Below, piece by piece: positions 10,062-20,375 of a stretch of 64,000 bases of DNA (position 1 is the stretch's first letter; the number at the start of each line of letters is the position of its first letter). The DNA is from CAVSVP01 sp963731125. Its GTDB lineage: Bacteria > Pseudomonadota > Gammaproteobacteria > Competibacterales > Competibacteraceae. A program made the translations under genes and the position numbers. The notes under the pieces are model-generated. The model was not told the DNA's origin and did not search any database. It was given only the letters and a program-made list of their open reading frames with translations. Where the stretch lies: positions 558,001 to 622,000 of the forward strand of contig CAVSVP010000009.1 in assembly GCA_963731125.1 (NCBI GenBank), given 5' to 3'.

Positions 10062-10595
10062 TCAAGCTTTTTCAACTTGGCTGAATTCCAACTCAACCGG
10101 AGTTGAACGACCGAAAATCAGAACTGCCACTCGAAGGCGATTTTTTTCATAATTCACTTCCTCGACGACCCCGTTAAAGTCGTTAAAGGGGCCGTCAATA
10201 ACTCGAACGACTTCCCCCGGCTCATATAATATCTTGGGTTTCGGCCGATTGGCCCCTTCCTGGATGCGTTGCATAATGCTTTGGGCTTCCGCTTCCGTAA
10301 TTGGTGCTGGCTTATCACTGGTACCACCGATAAATCCGAGTACTTTTGGAACACTTTTGACAAGATGCCAAGTGTCGTCATCCATTTCCATCTGTACAAG
10401 TACATAACCAGGAAAAAACTTGCGTTCACTTTTACGCTTCTGGCCGTCGCGCATCTCCACGACTTCTTCAGTGGGCACCAGTATTTGACCGAATTTAGCC
10501 TCTAAGCTTTCGCGGATTATCCGTTCCTGTAGGGAACGCTTGACTTGATGCTCAAAGCCCGAATAAGCCTGCACCACATACCAGCGCATTGCCAT
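10062..10595 (-). CDS. nusG: Transcription termination/antitermination factor NusG
   Basis: NusG of 177 residues binds RNA polymerase and links it to Rho or to the ribosome. The NGN domain starts MAMRWYVVQAYSGFEHQVKR and includes FFPGYVLVQMEMDDDTWHLV and PKVLGFIGG. The C-terminal KOW domain contains GEVVRVIDGPFNDFNGVVEE. The length fits the E. coli protein (181). It lies 7 bp after secE in the conserved secE-nusG unit. Confidence 0.98.
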   Translation of the reverse strand: MAMRWYVVQAYSGFEHQVKRSLQERIIRESLEAKFGQILVPTEEVVEMRDGQKRKSERKFFPGYVLVQMEMDDDTWHLVKSVPKVLGFIGGTSDKPAPITEAEAQSIMQRIQEGANRPKPKILYEPGEVVRVIDGPFNDFNGVVEEVNYEKNRLRVAVLIFGRSTPVELEFSQVEKA

Positions 10596-10602
10596 AATGT
10601 CT

Positions 10603-10977
10603 TCACCCCTGCCCCGTCAACAGACGTACCAACCAGAAGAGAAGGAGATCAAGCAACCACAAAAAAACACCCATCAAAATCACCATTACGATAACGGCGA
10701 GACTTGTCTGCAGCGTTTCGGTTCGCGTTGGCCAGACCACTTTGCGTAATTCCATGCGCGAGTCTTTAATAAAATCCAGTACATTGCTGCCAAGTTCCGT
10801 GGTCGCTGCGATAGCTAAAGCGGCACCGGCAGCCACCAATAAACCAATGACCCGCACCAAAGTTGAATGGTTCGCAAAATAATAAAAAGCCAGTAAAGCG
10901 ATTAAAAAAATTGAGGCCGCCGCAATCAGTTTATAAATATCCGGCCTCGAGGCTTGGGTGTCCGATTTCAAATTCAT
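10603..10977 (-). CDS. secE: Preprotein translocase subunit SecE
   Basis: SecE of 124 residues clamps SecY in the SecYEG channel. Three hydrophobic helices are visible, near residues 17-34, 41-57 and 92-118. The conserved cytoplasmic segment is SRMELRKVVWPTRTETLQTS. The frame is open further upstream, but that extension would translate tRNA-Trp, so the ATG at 10977 (MNLKSDTQASRPDIYK) is taken as the start. The Shine-Dalgarno is weak. The three-helix form is typical of gammaproteobacteria. Confidence 0.95.
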   Translation of the reverse strand: MNLKSDTQASRPDIYKLIAAASIFLIALLAFYYFANHSTLVRVIGLLVAAGAALAIAATTELGSNVLDFIKDSRMELRKVVWPTRTETLQTSLAVIVMVILMGVFLWLLDLLLFWLVRLLTGQG

Positions 10978-11058
10978 CTTGCAGGATAGTGTCGTGTCTC
11001 CAGAGTAAATAGCATGCCTAAAGAACGGCAGCACTTCACTGGAGAACAAATCGTGAAA

Positions 11059-11134
11059 TGGCAGGCCAGGAGGGACTTGAACCCCCAACCTGCGGTTTTG
11101 GAGACCGCCGCTCTGCCAATTGAGCTACTGGCCT
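11059..11134 (-). tRNA. tRNA-Trp (anticodon CCA)
   Basis: The minus strand gives a complete cloverleaf: acceptor AGGCCAG/CTGGCCT, discriminator G, anticodon arm with CTCCAAA (CCA), TTCAAGT T-loop, and an encoded 3' CCA (11061-11059). It lies between tuf and secE. Confidence 0.97.
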
Positions 11135-11206
11135 ATTACTAGAAGCGGGCAAGAGTCTGCACAGCGTTTCCCGCCTGTCATTTCGATTAAGGAGTTAGCT
11201 TTCTCT

Positions 11207-12397
<1,191 letters not shown>

Positions 12398-12451
12398 CCA
12401 GTAAACTCCCCCACAAATATCAGACCAAGATTATGGCGGAACAAAACAACA

Positions 12452-12527
<76 letters not shown>

Positions 12528-12536
12528 TACGACCCT

Positions 12537-12610
<74 letters not shown>

Positions 12611-12674
12611 AACACTACCAATAAAAAACCTGTACTGAAAAACTTACCCGAAAAAGGGTTTCGGAACTTGCGCT

Positions 12675-12759
12675 TGGTGGAGGGGGGAGGATTCGAACCT
12701 CCGAAGGCTGTGCCGTCAGATTTACAGTCTGATCCCTTTGACCGCTCGGGAACCCCTCC
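12675..12759 (-). tRNA. tRNA-Tyr (anticodon GTA)
   Basis: An 85-nt class II tRNA on the minus strand: acceptor GGAGGGG/CCCCTCC, anticodon loop CTGTAAA, a long variable arm (about GACGGCACAGCCTTC), T-arm GGAGGTTCGAATCCTCC and encoded CCA. It is the first tRNA of the Tyr-Gly-Thr-tuf transcript. Confidence 0.96.
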
Positions 12760-12836
12760 CAACAACGAGCTCATTATTATGTATTAAGCGCGTCACATTG
12801 TCAACGAGTAGTTCATTGTATTCATGCCCGTTACGG

Positions 12837-14045
12837 TCAATGAGTGAATACTAATGCAGCGTTAGTGCCTCCAAATCCAAAGCTGTTGGACATCACCGTT
12901 CTAAGCGCTACATTATCCAGGCGTTCCCGTACAATTGACATACCCTCGGCTGCAGGATCCAATGTCTCGATATTAGCGGACGCAGCAATGAAAGCATGCT
13001 CTTGCATGAGTAACGAGTAAATTGCCTCGTGAACTCCAGCAGCACCCAGCGCATGACCGGTAAGCGACTTGGTGGCGCTGATGGGCGGGACGTGTTCGCG
13101 GAAAACCTCCTGGATTGCTTCCAACTCGCGGATGTCTCCCACTGGTGTGCTGGTACCGTGAGTATTGATATAATCAACAGGACCTTCCACGCCGGTTAGG
13201 GCCTGGCGCATGCAGCGCACCGCGCCCTCTCCAGAAGGCTGTACCATATCGTAACCGTCGGAGGTGGCGCCATACCCCACCAGTTCGGCATAAATCTTTG
13301 CTCCACGCCGCAAAGCGTGTTCTAGCTCTTCCAGCACCACTACTCCACCACCGCCAGAGATCACAAAGCCGTCGCGGTCTACATCGTAGGGACGGGACGC
13401 CGTAGCTGGCGTTTCGTTAAACTTGGCGGACAGGGCTCCCATCGCATCGAATAAGGCGCTTAGACTCCAGTGAATTTCTTCACCTCCTCCAGCGAAAATC
13501 AAATCCTGTTTGCCCCATTGGATTAATTCGTAGCCGTTGCCGATACAATGAGCACTTGACGCACAGGCGGAACTGATGGAGTAGTTTACGCCTTTGATTT
13601 TAAAAGGAGTCGCCAGGCAAGCAGAGGTCGTACTCGTCATCGTACGAGGCACCATATAAGGACCTACTCGACGCAGACCCCGATTGCGCAATATATCAGC
13701 GCTTGCGACGAGATTTTCTGGACTGGCGCCGCCCGTGCCCATGATTAAACCAGAACGGGGATTGGAAACGAGTTTTTCCGTGAGTCCGGCATCTGCGATG
13801 GCCTCCTGCATGGCAAGGTAATTATACGCCGCGGCCTTGCCCATAAAACGCAAAATGCGCCGATCGATTAGCTCTGCCAAATTCAAACGAATGGCGCCGC
13901 GCACTTGAGAACGAAAGCCCAATTCCTGGTAGTCTTGAGCGAACTCAAAACCACTTTGACCCTGGCGTAAGGACGCTAGCACTTCGTGTTTATTATTACC
14001 AATGCTAGAGATAATACCAATACCTGTGACGACCACACGTCTCAT
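12837..14045 (-). CDS. fabB: Beta-ketoacyl-ACP synthase I
   Basis: Condensing enzyme of fatty acid elongation, required for unsaturated acyl chains. It has 402 residues with the Cys-His-His triad: C161 in SSACASSAHC, H296 in INTHGTSTPVGD and H331 in KSLTGHALGAAG. The C-terminus NSFGFGGTNAALVF is conserved. Its start is 12 bp downstream of fabA, so the two form a fabA-fabB operon, the anaerobic unsaturated fatty acid branch. FabB is preferred over FabF because of this pairing. Confidence 0.96.
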   Translation of the reverse strand: MRRVVVTGIGIISSIGNNKHEVLASLRQGQSGFEFAQDYQELGFRSQVRGAIRLNLAELIDRRILRFMGKAAAYNYLAMQEAIADAGLTEKLVSNPRSGLIMGTGGASPENLVASADILRNRGLRRVGPYMVPRTMTSTTSACLATPFKIKGVNYSISSACASSAHCIGNGYELIQWGKQDLIFAGGGEEIHWSLSALFDAMGALSAKFNETPATASRPYDVDRDGFVISGGGGVVVLEELEHALRRGAKIYAELVGYGATSDGYDMVQPSGEGAVRCMRQALTGVEGPVDYINTHGTSTPVGDIRELEAIQEVFREHVPPISATKSLTGHALGAAGVHEAIYSLLMQEHAFIAASANIETLDPAAEGMSIVRERLDNVALRTVMSNSFGFGGTNAALVFTH

Positions 14046-14057
14046 GAATACAAACCT

Positions 14058-14573
14058 TTAAAAACCGTCTGTTGAAATGAATAAACCTACCCGTAGGTCC
14101 TTACTGGCATAAATCTCTCGGCCGTCAACCTCCATATTGGCGTTAGCAATGCCCATCACTAATTTACGCAAAATGACCCGTTTCATATGAATACGATAGG
14201 TCAGCTTCTTAGCGGTAGGCAGTACTTGACCGCTAAATTTAACCTCACCAGCGCCCAGGGCGCGTCCTCGACCAGGCGCGCCCAACCAACCCAGAAAAAA
14301 GCCCACCAACTGCCACATGGCATCGAGACCCAGACACCCAGGCATAACCGGATCACCCTCAAAATGGCAGTCGAAAAACCATAAGTCCGGCCGGATATCC
14401 AGTTCCGCAACAATTAAACCTTTACCATGATCACCACCCGTCTCGCTAATGTGCGCAATACGGTCTACCATTAACATAGGCGGCAGTGGCAGTTGGGCAT
14501 TTCCAGAGCCAAACAGTTCGCCGCGCGCGCAGGCGATGAGGTCATCACGGGTAAAACTGGATCTTCTTATCAC
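14058..14573 (-). CDS. fabA: 3-hydroxydecanoyl-ACP dehydratase/isomerase
   Basis: Introduces the cis double bond at the C10 stage. The hot-dog fold has catalytic H70 in DLWFFDCHFEGDPVMPG and D84 in GCLGLDAMWQLVGF. A TTG at 14606 keeps the frame open, but the GTG at 14573 has GAAAGG eight bases upstream and gives 171 residues, close to the E. coli length, so it is chosen. It is the first gene of the fabA-fabB pair. Confidence 0.95.
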   Translation of the reverse strand: MIRRSSFTRDDLIACARGELFGSGNAQLPLPPMLMVDRIAHISETGGDHGKGLIVAELDIRPDLWFFDCHFEGDPVMPGCLGLDAMWQLVGFFLGWLGAPGRGRALGAGEVKFSGQVLPTAKKLTYRIHMKRVILRKLVMGIANANMEVDGREIYASKDLRVGLFISTDGF

Positions 14574-14783
14574 TTCGAACCTTTCTCGGGGACAATATTC
14601 TAGCAAAGTGGAATAAGTTGAGAAATTCTTGAGGCTTTAGCTTTTATATTGGGTATGTATAGCATGTGCTAAATTTTTGTAACTTGCCAAGCAGCGCTAA
14701 GCATCAAGCATAGCGATTTTCCTTAAAAAAGCCGAGCCAGTTACTCTTGCTTATAACGAAAAGCACCCCATTCAAACAAGTCT

Positions 14784-15065
14784 CTAATCCATCCCAATGG
14801 CAAAGAAATTCTCTAAGTCATGCTTGGAGTGCACACGAAACGCAATGTGGGTTTGCGAGCCGGTGATTCCCTCTACTTTTAGCATATGATCAGTGACTAG
14901 GTCGGCCATTTGATCGTTATCGGCAACGCGGATGATGGCTGCTAAGTCATATTGTCCAGCCAAAGAATAGACTTCAGTAATCCCTGGCAATGCTGCTAAT
15001 TCCTGGGCTACATCATTAATCTTACCCTTTTCCACCGTTAACAAAGTCAGCGCCGTTACAGCCAT
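14784..15065 (-). CDS. Stand-alone Lrp/AsnC effector-binding (RAM) domain protein
   Basis: A 93-residue protein that is a single ligand-binding RAM domain of the Lrp/AsnC family (TVEKGKINDVAQELAALPGI, then EVYSLAGQYDLAAIIRV). There is no helix-turn-helix, so it cannot bind DNA alone. Such proteins bind amino acids or modulate partner regulators. A clear GGGGGGAAG Shine-Dalgarno precedes the ATG. It sits alone between fabA and upp. Its ligand cannot be read from the sequence. Confidence 0.85.
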   Translation of the reverse strand: MAVTALTLLTVEKGKINDVAQELAALPGITEVYSLAGQYDLAAIIRVADNDQMADLVTDHMLKVEGITGSQTHIAFRVHSKHDLENFFAIGMD

Positions 15066-15158
15066 TATCTTCCCCCCTTTGCGAACCGAGTCGATATCTT
15101 TAATTTCTAATATTTAAAGGTAAGGTAAACATCTTTCACCGCTATTTACGTAGACCTC

Positions 15159-15782
15159 CTACGTGCCAAAAATTTTATCCCCAGCGTCGCCTAACCCTGG
15201 CAGAATATAACCCGCCTCGTTTAAGCCATGATCAATGGCGGCCGTATAGATTTCTACATCGGAATGACGCGCCTCAACGCATTTTAGACCCTCAGGCGCT
15301 GCCACCAAACAGAGCACCTTAATGCGTCTGCAACCCACCTCCTTTAGCAAGTCAATCGCGGCGACTAAAGTACCGCCCGTAGCCAACATAGGATCCACAA
15401 GCATGGCGATATGCTCGTGCAGTTGCCGGGCTATTTTTTTATAATAGATTACCGGGTTAAGAGTTGCCTCATCCCGATACAGCCCTAATACATTCACCGT
15501 CGCGCCAGGCAATAACTCTAGCACTCCATGCAACATTCCCAGTCCTGCCCGCAGTATAGGAACGATAATAATCTTTCTGTTTTCGATACGCTGCACCTGA
15601 ACCGACCCGGCCCAACCCTGAACTGTATGAAGCTCGATCTGCAAATCGGCGGTGGCCTCGTAGGTGAGTAAACAAGCTATTTCTGCGGCCAGTTCACGAA
15701 TCTGCTTAGTGCCAGTATCAGTCCGACGCATTAGTCCAAGTTTATGTTGAATCAGGGGATGTTTTACCTCATGCACGAACAC
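15159..15782 (-). CDS. upp: Uracil phosphoribosyltransferase
   Basis: Salvages uracil to UMP using PRPP. The protein contains EVKHPLIQHKLGLMR, PILRAGLGML, the PRPP loop VDPMLATGGTLVAA, and the C-terminal GLGDAGDKIFGT. The frame is open to 15869, but the GTG at 15782 has AGAGGAAG upstream and gives 207 residues, close to the E. coli 208, so it is preferred. A second GTG two codons later is an alternative. The longer N-terminus would be unlike the family. Confidence 0.94.
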   Translation of the reverse strand: MFVHEVKHPLIQHKLGLMRRTDTGTKQIRELAAEIACLLTYEATADLQIELHTVQGWAGSVQVQRIENRKIIIVPILRAGLGMLHGVLELLPGATVNVLGLYRDEATLNPVIYYKKIARQLHEHIAMLVDPMLATGGTLVAAIDLLKEVGCRRIKVLCLVAAPEGLKCVEARHSDVEIYTAAIDHGLNEAGYILPGLGDAGDKIFGT

Positions 15783-15919
15783 AACGACTTCCTCTACCGC
15801 CGGAACAAACAAAATTCGGAAAAGCTCTAGTGGCCTGTCAATAGAAATATTATGAGATAAAAAAGCCAAATTTTACTGAAAAAACGGGCTTCAACCGCAC
15901 AATTTTGAACTAGACAATC

Positions 15920-16035
15920 CACTAGTGGGTCATTTGGCATTTAAATAGCCGTTTCCTAATACCTGTTGAAAGTCCCTGGAACACCAACCAGACACATGAA
16001 TTATGGCCGAATAATTATCAAATGACCCACTAGTG
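15920..16035. repeat. 116-bp MITE-like element with 17-bp perfect inverted repeats
   Basis: CACTAGTGGGTCATTTG at 15920-15936 is matched exactly by its reverse complement at 16019-16035, with 82 bp between. The interior has no reading frame. It occupies most of the otherwise empty 391-bp gap between upp and the NTF2-like gene. No target duplication is obvious. A small non-autonomous element is the best guess; a large hairpin or double operator is possible. Confidence 0.6.
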
Positions 16036-16173
16036 CGGAAAACCTCCAGCATTGACTTTACATTGTCTAAAACTAACGGTAAAAGATTTACATACGTGAT
16101 CGGCGCGAGAAGTCAAGCTACATTTCTCGAGTGATCTTGAGACCCAGTCACCCATATCCGCACCAACTGCAAA

Positions 16174-16611
16174 ATGAAGCGCATGAAGACACCGACCTTT
16201 TTGACCCCTCAAGCAGCAGAAACTGCTTTCTATGATGCTTTTGAAAAAACGGATTTGGAAGCCATGATGGCAGTTTGGGAAGCTAACGAGACCATCGTCT
16301 GTATTCATCCCCTGGGTTCCCGGCTGCAAGGGCTGATACCAGTTCGGGAAAGCTGGCGGCAGATTTTCACTTCGGGAACTCGACTACAGTTTCACATTAG
16401 CGATGTCCATAGCTTATTTCAGGAGCATCTGGCAGTACACGTCGTTTTTGAAAACATCACTGTCCTAGGTGCCGAAGAACAACCCGCTCAACCCATTATT
16501 GCCACTAATATCTATCGGCGCCACGGGGAAAGCTGGCATATGATTCTCCACCATGCCTCGCCTGGGCCCGCCGGTAGCAGTCAAAGTAAACCTTCCGGCT
16601 GGATACACTGA
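16174..16611 (+). CDS. SnoaL/NTF2-like fold protein
   Basis: 145 residues with the alpha+beta cone signature of the NTF2-like superfamily: an N-terminal helix pair (AAETAFYDAFEKTDLEAMMA, VWEANETIVCIHPLG), a mid segment RESWRQIFTSG, and C-terminal strands ending RRHGESWHMILHHASP. Family members act as small-molecule isomerases or hydrolases, or as unidentified partner domains. The start is uncertain: a second ATG at 16186 gives MKTPTFLTPQ, and neither has a strong ribosome site. It stands alone, convergent with the L,D-transpeptidase gene. Confidence 0.8.
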   Translation: MKRMKTPTFLTPQAAETAFYDAFEKTDLEAMMAVWEANETIVCIHPLGSRLQGLIPVRESWRQIFTSGTRLQFHISDVHSLFQEHLAVHVVFENITVLGAEEQPAQPIIATNIYRRHGESWHMILHHASPGPAGSSQSKPSGWIH

Positions 16612-16691
16612 TACGCACACTTCCTTAGCCATCTACGTCAAAAGGGCTTTGCCATCGCTTTCTCCAGGCCTACCGGAAGTTTCCGGCAACC

Positions 16692-18401
16692 TTACACTGG
16701 TTGTTTAGGTTTCATGTCTGCCTGTAAGACCTGCGTTAAACGTTGATCCAGATTATAGATATCCCTGCGAAAGTGCACTAACCCATCCCCGGCGACCCAA
16801 GCAGTCCAATAGAAAAAATGTACAGGAATCTCTTCCGGCAGATATACCGTGCGCTGACGCTTGCCACCGCCTACGGCCGCACGAATGGTATCCCGGGTCC
16901 AGCGGGGATTATCCTTCAAAAAATATTCTGCTAACTCAATGGCATTAGCAACCCGAACACAACCAGAACTATAGGTCCGTTGACTACGGTTGAACAAAGC
17001 ACGGGAGGGGGTATCATGAAGGTAAACATGATAAGGATTAGGAAACATAAACTTGACCCTGCCCAAAGCATTTTGTGGCCCGGGGTCCTGGCGAAGGCGA
17101 TAAGGAAAATCACTACGGCTTAGCGAATGCCAATCGACACTGCCGGGGTCAATTTCCTGACCCATTGCATCGTAAACATGAAACTTCTTCGTTATCAGCG
17201 CATAGGGATCCTTTCGCAACTTAGGTAAGTGATCTTTAACGGTGATGGAATGGGGCACATACCAACGCGGGTTCAGTACCAAGTAACTCATCCTGGCGCT
17301 TAACACGGGAGTAGGCCGTTTAGGTGTACCAACAATGGCTTTGGTAGTTATGACTAGCCGACCGTTCTCAATCACTTGCATTGTGAAATCCGGGATATTA
17401 ACCAGGATATAACGTTGCCCTAAATCTTCCGGTAGCCAGCGCCAACGTTCCATATTGAGTTTTAATTGCTGTATCCGCTCAGTAACTGGCACGTTCAGCG
17501 CTGCCAAAGTAAGTGGTCCTACAATGCCGTCGGCAGCTAAGCCGTGGCGCTGCTGAAACCGCTGCACCGCTTTAAATAACACTTCATCAAACTGATCCTC
17601 TGCAATCATCCTTGCCGTTCCGGCGGCATTGGCAGTACCGGTGGTAACACTATCTACTTGAGTCAGTTCACCGGTTACCCGCAAACGGACACGTAGTTCC
17701 TTTACTCGCGGATGCCGCATCCCTTTTTCCAGCGTATCTCCCGCACTCACCAACGGCCAACCTCCTGCGTTTTCCAGTTGCAGATAATGTGCTAAAGCGG
17801 TCCGTAACCAGGCATAAGTTGAATACGGCGGCGCCAGAGCGTTTAAAGCTTCAATTACCCTGTTGGTTTCCAGCGCTTCCTGCAGAATGCTTGGCAAATT
17901 CCCGGAACGTCCCGGTAAGGGCCACTGTTGATCCTTTTGTTGAGACACAACGCGACCAACTAACAAATGATTCCCATAAGTTAGCCAAGCATCGGTCAGT
18001 AACAGTTCCAAATCAGCCCACTGATAAGCTGTGACGAAATCTCCGCTGTGGGCCGCAGTTAGCATCCTACGCAATTCACTGTCATGATAATCGCCAGGAC
18101 GCAACCCTTCATGCGCGGCTTGCTTGATTATCTCGACAAAAGTACCCGCTATCGGCAGCAGCCCTCCCGCATTTAGCCAGGCTGGCTGGTAGGTCCGTTC
18201 AGCATAGAACTGCGCCAAGGTAATGGGAGAATAAGACCAAGTATCGCTAATCCGCGGGGACTCACGCGCGGCATTTTCCTGCAAGCGCAGGCGCAGGTTA
18301 TCTGCGATTGATTGGAGAGGGAGAGGATCGCTACAGGCAACCGTCGACCATAATACGGCCCCTATACAGATGGCTAAACAATATTTGAATTTGGCAGGCA
18401 T
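16692..18401 (-). CDS. YcbB/LdtD-type murein L,D-transpeptidase
   Basis: 569 residues. An N-terminal signal (hydrophobic run at about residues 8-22, then STVACSDP, a possible but imperfect lipobox) precedes a scaffold domain. A PG_binding_1 repeat (FKAVQRFQQRHGLAADGIVG) lies near residues 265-300. The YkuD catalytic domain follows, with H462 and nucleophile C481 in YSSGCVRVANA. This is the large LdtD-like architecture that makes 3-3 peptidoglycan crosslinks in the periplasm. The gene is monocistronic. Confidence 0.92.
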   Translation of the reverse strand: MPAKFKYCLAICIGAVLWSTVACSDPLPLQSIADNLRLRLQENAARESPRISDTWSYSPITLAQFYAERTYQPAWLNAGGLLPIAGTFVEIIKQAAHEGLRPGDYHDSELRRMLTAAHSGDFVTAYQWADLELLLTDAWLTYGNHLLVGRVVSQQKDQQWPLPGRSGNLPSILQEALETNRVIEALNALAPPYSTYAWLRTALAHYLQLENAGGWPLVSAGDTLEKGMRHPRVKELRVRLRVTGELTQVDSVTTGTANAAGTARMIAEDQFDEVLFKAVQRFQQRHGLAADGIVGPLTLAALNVPVTERIQQLKLNMERWRWLPEDLGQRYILVNIPDFTMQVIENGRLVITTKAIVGTPKRPTPVLSARMSYLVLNPRWYVPHSITVKDHLPKLRKDPYALITKKFHVYDAMGQEIDPGSVDWHSLSRSDFPYRLRQDPGPQNALGRVKFMFPNPYHVYLHDTPSRALFNRSQRTYSSGCVRVANAIELAEYFLKDNPRWTRDTIRAAVGGGKRQRTVYLPEEIPVHFFYWTAWVAGDGLVHFRRDIYNLDQRLTQVLQADMKPKQPV

Positions 18402-18580
18402 TGGTCGGTAACTCCGATGGGATGAATTTTCTTCCTTGATTCAGGCGGTATATGGCGGATTTTTGCCTTACCCCCAACCGGCCCTACAAGCCTATAGATC
18501 GTAAGCTAAAGGAATAATTCCCTGGTCTATGATATATCGCTGAGCCTGGTTTCACCGACCTACGTCACTACGACAGGAAG

Positions 18581-18913
18581 TTAATAGCGGGAGACTTCCT
18601 GCAATTCCGCTAGAATTTCGTTTAACGCTCCTTCTTCGTTATGCACCAGGCAAACTACGTTAGCGACACCGCATACCGCCATTTTATCACCTCGTACGAT
18701 CCAACCGCGAGGCGGAGTCCAGCCACGCATCCCGGTAAACATGGCCAACTGATCAGCGTTACCTTGCACCATGCGCCGATAGTCATGGGCAAATTTAGCT
18801 AACTTTATCATGTTTTCCTGGCTTAGCAGCCCGTAGCCTTCAACTAAGCTGCCGTCATCACGAAAGTGGCAAACTACATCCACCCCGTCTAGAAGCAATA
18901 GGCGCTTGAGCAT
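18581..18913 (-). CDS. DUF2173/roadblock-LC7-like protein, paralogue C
   Basis: 110 residues, starting MLKRLLLLDGVDVVCHFRDD and continuing through GYGLLSQENMIKLAKFAHDY, FTGMRGWTPPRGWIVRGDKM and VCGVANVVCLVHNEEGALNE. The alternating strand-helix pattern and PxRGW motif match the neighbouring paralogues and the DUF2173 family as I recall it, which resembles roadblock/LC7 proteins. Family function is unknown. It lies 10 bp after the middle paralogue, so the genes are co-transcribed. Confidence 0.75.
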   Translation of the reverse strand: MLKRLLLLDGVDVVCHFRDDGSLVEGYGLLSQENMIKLAKFAHDYRRMVQGNADQLAMFTGMRGWTPPRGWIVRGDKMAVCGVANVVCLVHNEEGALNEILAELQEVSRY

Positions 18914-18923
18914 TGGCCGACCC

Positions 18924-19313
18924 CTACTCCTCCAAAATTGCGAAAGCAGCCTCGTAGTCTGCCGATTCGTTGGCTATCACCACTCCCATAAAAGGCGGCA
19001 GTAATTCCGCTCCAGTGATTTTTTTTGCCTCCCGTTGTAACCCGCTAACGATCACTGACCAGTCAAAACCTACCAACGTGAACTGCCGTACCGGATAAAA
19101 ACCCTTCATGTCCGTCATTGTCTCCCAACCGCGAGCCTGCATTGTGGCAATACTCATATTGGCAGCACACATATGCGCTAACAGATCCAGTATACTTTTA
19201 TCGAGAGTTTCTTCAGGATCAGCAATTTGATAATTTAACAACTCACCACTACCGCGAAATTCAAATGCCGCCATCGCACCGGGCAAAGTCAGCAGTTGTT
19301 CGAGCGTCGCCAT
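18924..19313 (-). CDS. DUF2173/roadblock-LC7-like protein, paralogue B
   Basis: 129 residues starting MATLEQLLTLPGAMAAFEFR. Conserved parts are LLAHMCAANMSIATMQARGW, KGFYPVRQFTLVGFDWSVIV and the acidic C-terminus ANESADYEAAFAILEE. It has the same architecture as its two neighbours (one small alpha/beta domain). Proteins of this type recur in sulfur-oxidising gammaproteobacteria, but no biochemical role is established. It is the middle gene of the three-gene run. Confidence 0.78.
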   Translation of the reverse strand: MATLEQLLTLPGAMAAFEFRGSGELLNYQIADPEETLDKSILDLLAHMCAANMSIATMQARGWETMTDMKGFYPVRQFTLVGFDWSVIVSGLQREAKKITGAELLPPFMGVVIANESADYEAAFAILEE

Positions 19314-19360
19314 TTTGAGTCTCCTTAAGAAAACGGCAAAGTTATTTTAGGCCGACCATT

Positions 19361-19717
19361 TTAGATAAGATCCATTACTTCGTTGGCAAGCGCTTGCCGC
19401 ATAAAACTCAGAATTGAATTTACCGATCCCCCGTTATTATCGATCAAGCAAAACACGTTGGCTATTACACAGACCGTCTTTTCGGGACCGCGTAGTAGCC
19501 AACCGCGCACTGGCTGGATACGACATTGGGGACATAAATCAGCAATCATGTCCCCCTCCATGCTGGTACCCATCGTGGTGGCACGGCACACAATGGAAGC
19601 CATACGAGCATAGCGTTCGGTTAAAGCCCCCCGGTAGGAAAAACGGTCTCCGCGATAAGCATATTCGCCAGCGGCAATCACACCTGGTTTTGTCATTAGT
19701 TCAGCGACAATACTCAT
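19361..19717 (-). CDS. DUF2173/roadblock-LC7-like protein, paralogue A
   Basis: 118 residues starting MSIVAELMTKPGVIAAGEYA, with VRGWLLRGPEKTVCVIANVF and CLIDNNGGSVNSILSFMRQA. The frame is open upstream, but the ATG at 19717 has GGAGGAG eight bases before it and aligns with its paralogues. It has five cysteines, including CPQC, which the middle paralogue lacks; metal or redox chemistry is possible but unproven. It is the first gene of the trio. Confidence 0.75.
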   Translation of the reverse strand: MSIVAELMTKPGVIAAGEYAYRGDRFSYRGALTERYARMASIVCRATTMGTSMEGDMIADLCPQCRIQPVRGWLLRGPEKTVCVIANVFCLIDNNGGSVNSILSFMRQALANEVMDLI

Positions 19718-19898
19718 TTCACTTTCTCCTCCAAGGTAGGCTATTATTATGGTTAGCAAACCTACCTTTCTCTACTAATGTGCTAGCTCCCCGAACCATC
19801 TTTGTAGATTACTTATAACCATAGTTAATGGCCACTGAAAATGCATAAAATTTTTCAAGTCTCAGTTTTTAATGCGTTTTCTTAGTAGTAAGGATAGC

Positions 19899-20375
19899 AT
19901 GGCAACTCCTCCCTCTGCAGTAAGCATATCCCCTGCCGGTCTACTTCGCCACCTGGGAGCAATTTGCTATGATACTCTTTTGCTGTTTGGTGCTTTGTTT
20001 ATGGCCACAGTACTGGTGCTACCATTGACGGGCGGCGAGGCGATCGAAGCGGGTAATCCATTGTTTTCTTTTTATATCTTGACTGTTTGCTTCTTTTTTT
20101 ACGGCTGGTTTTGGACACATGGCGGCCAAACTTTGGGAATGCGGGCCTGGAAGATTCGCCTGCAAAGTTGCAATGGCGGAAATGTTACCGGACGGCAAGC
20201 GCTACTGCGCTTTTCGCTTGCCAGTATTTGGCTTTTACCTATTATTTATTTGCGCCAAATTCTGGGCATACACTATGGGCTTAGTTTGGGGATCGGCCTT
20301 ATTTTCCTCATATTTCTGTTGACTATCCGGTTTCATGATCGCTATTCGGATACTGTTTTAGTCCGCATCAAATAA
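19899..20375 (+). CDS. RDD family integral membrane protein
   Basis: 158 residues from the ATG at 19899, chosen over the ATG at 19872 because AAGGA lies five bases upstream. Hydrophobic helices are at about residues 20-42, 55-75 and 105-140. The RDD pattern is visible: Arg and Asp in GLLRHLGAICYDTLLLFGAL and RFHDRYSDT near the C-terminus. Family members include a few cation transport proteins, but most are unassigned. In many gammaproteobacteria an RDD gene sits next to lptG and pepA. Confidence 0.85.
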   Translation: MATPPSAVSISPAGLLRHLGAICYDTLLLFGALFMATVLVLPLTGGEAIEAGNPLFSFYILTVCFFFYGWFWTHGGQTLGMRAWKIRLQSCNGGNVTGRQALLRFSLASIWLLPIIYLRQILGIHYGLSLGIGLIFLIFLLTIRFHDRYSDTVLVRIK

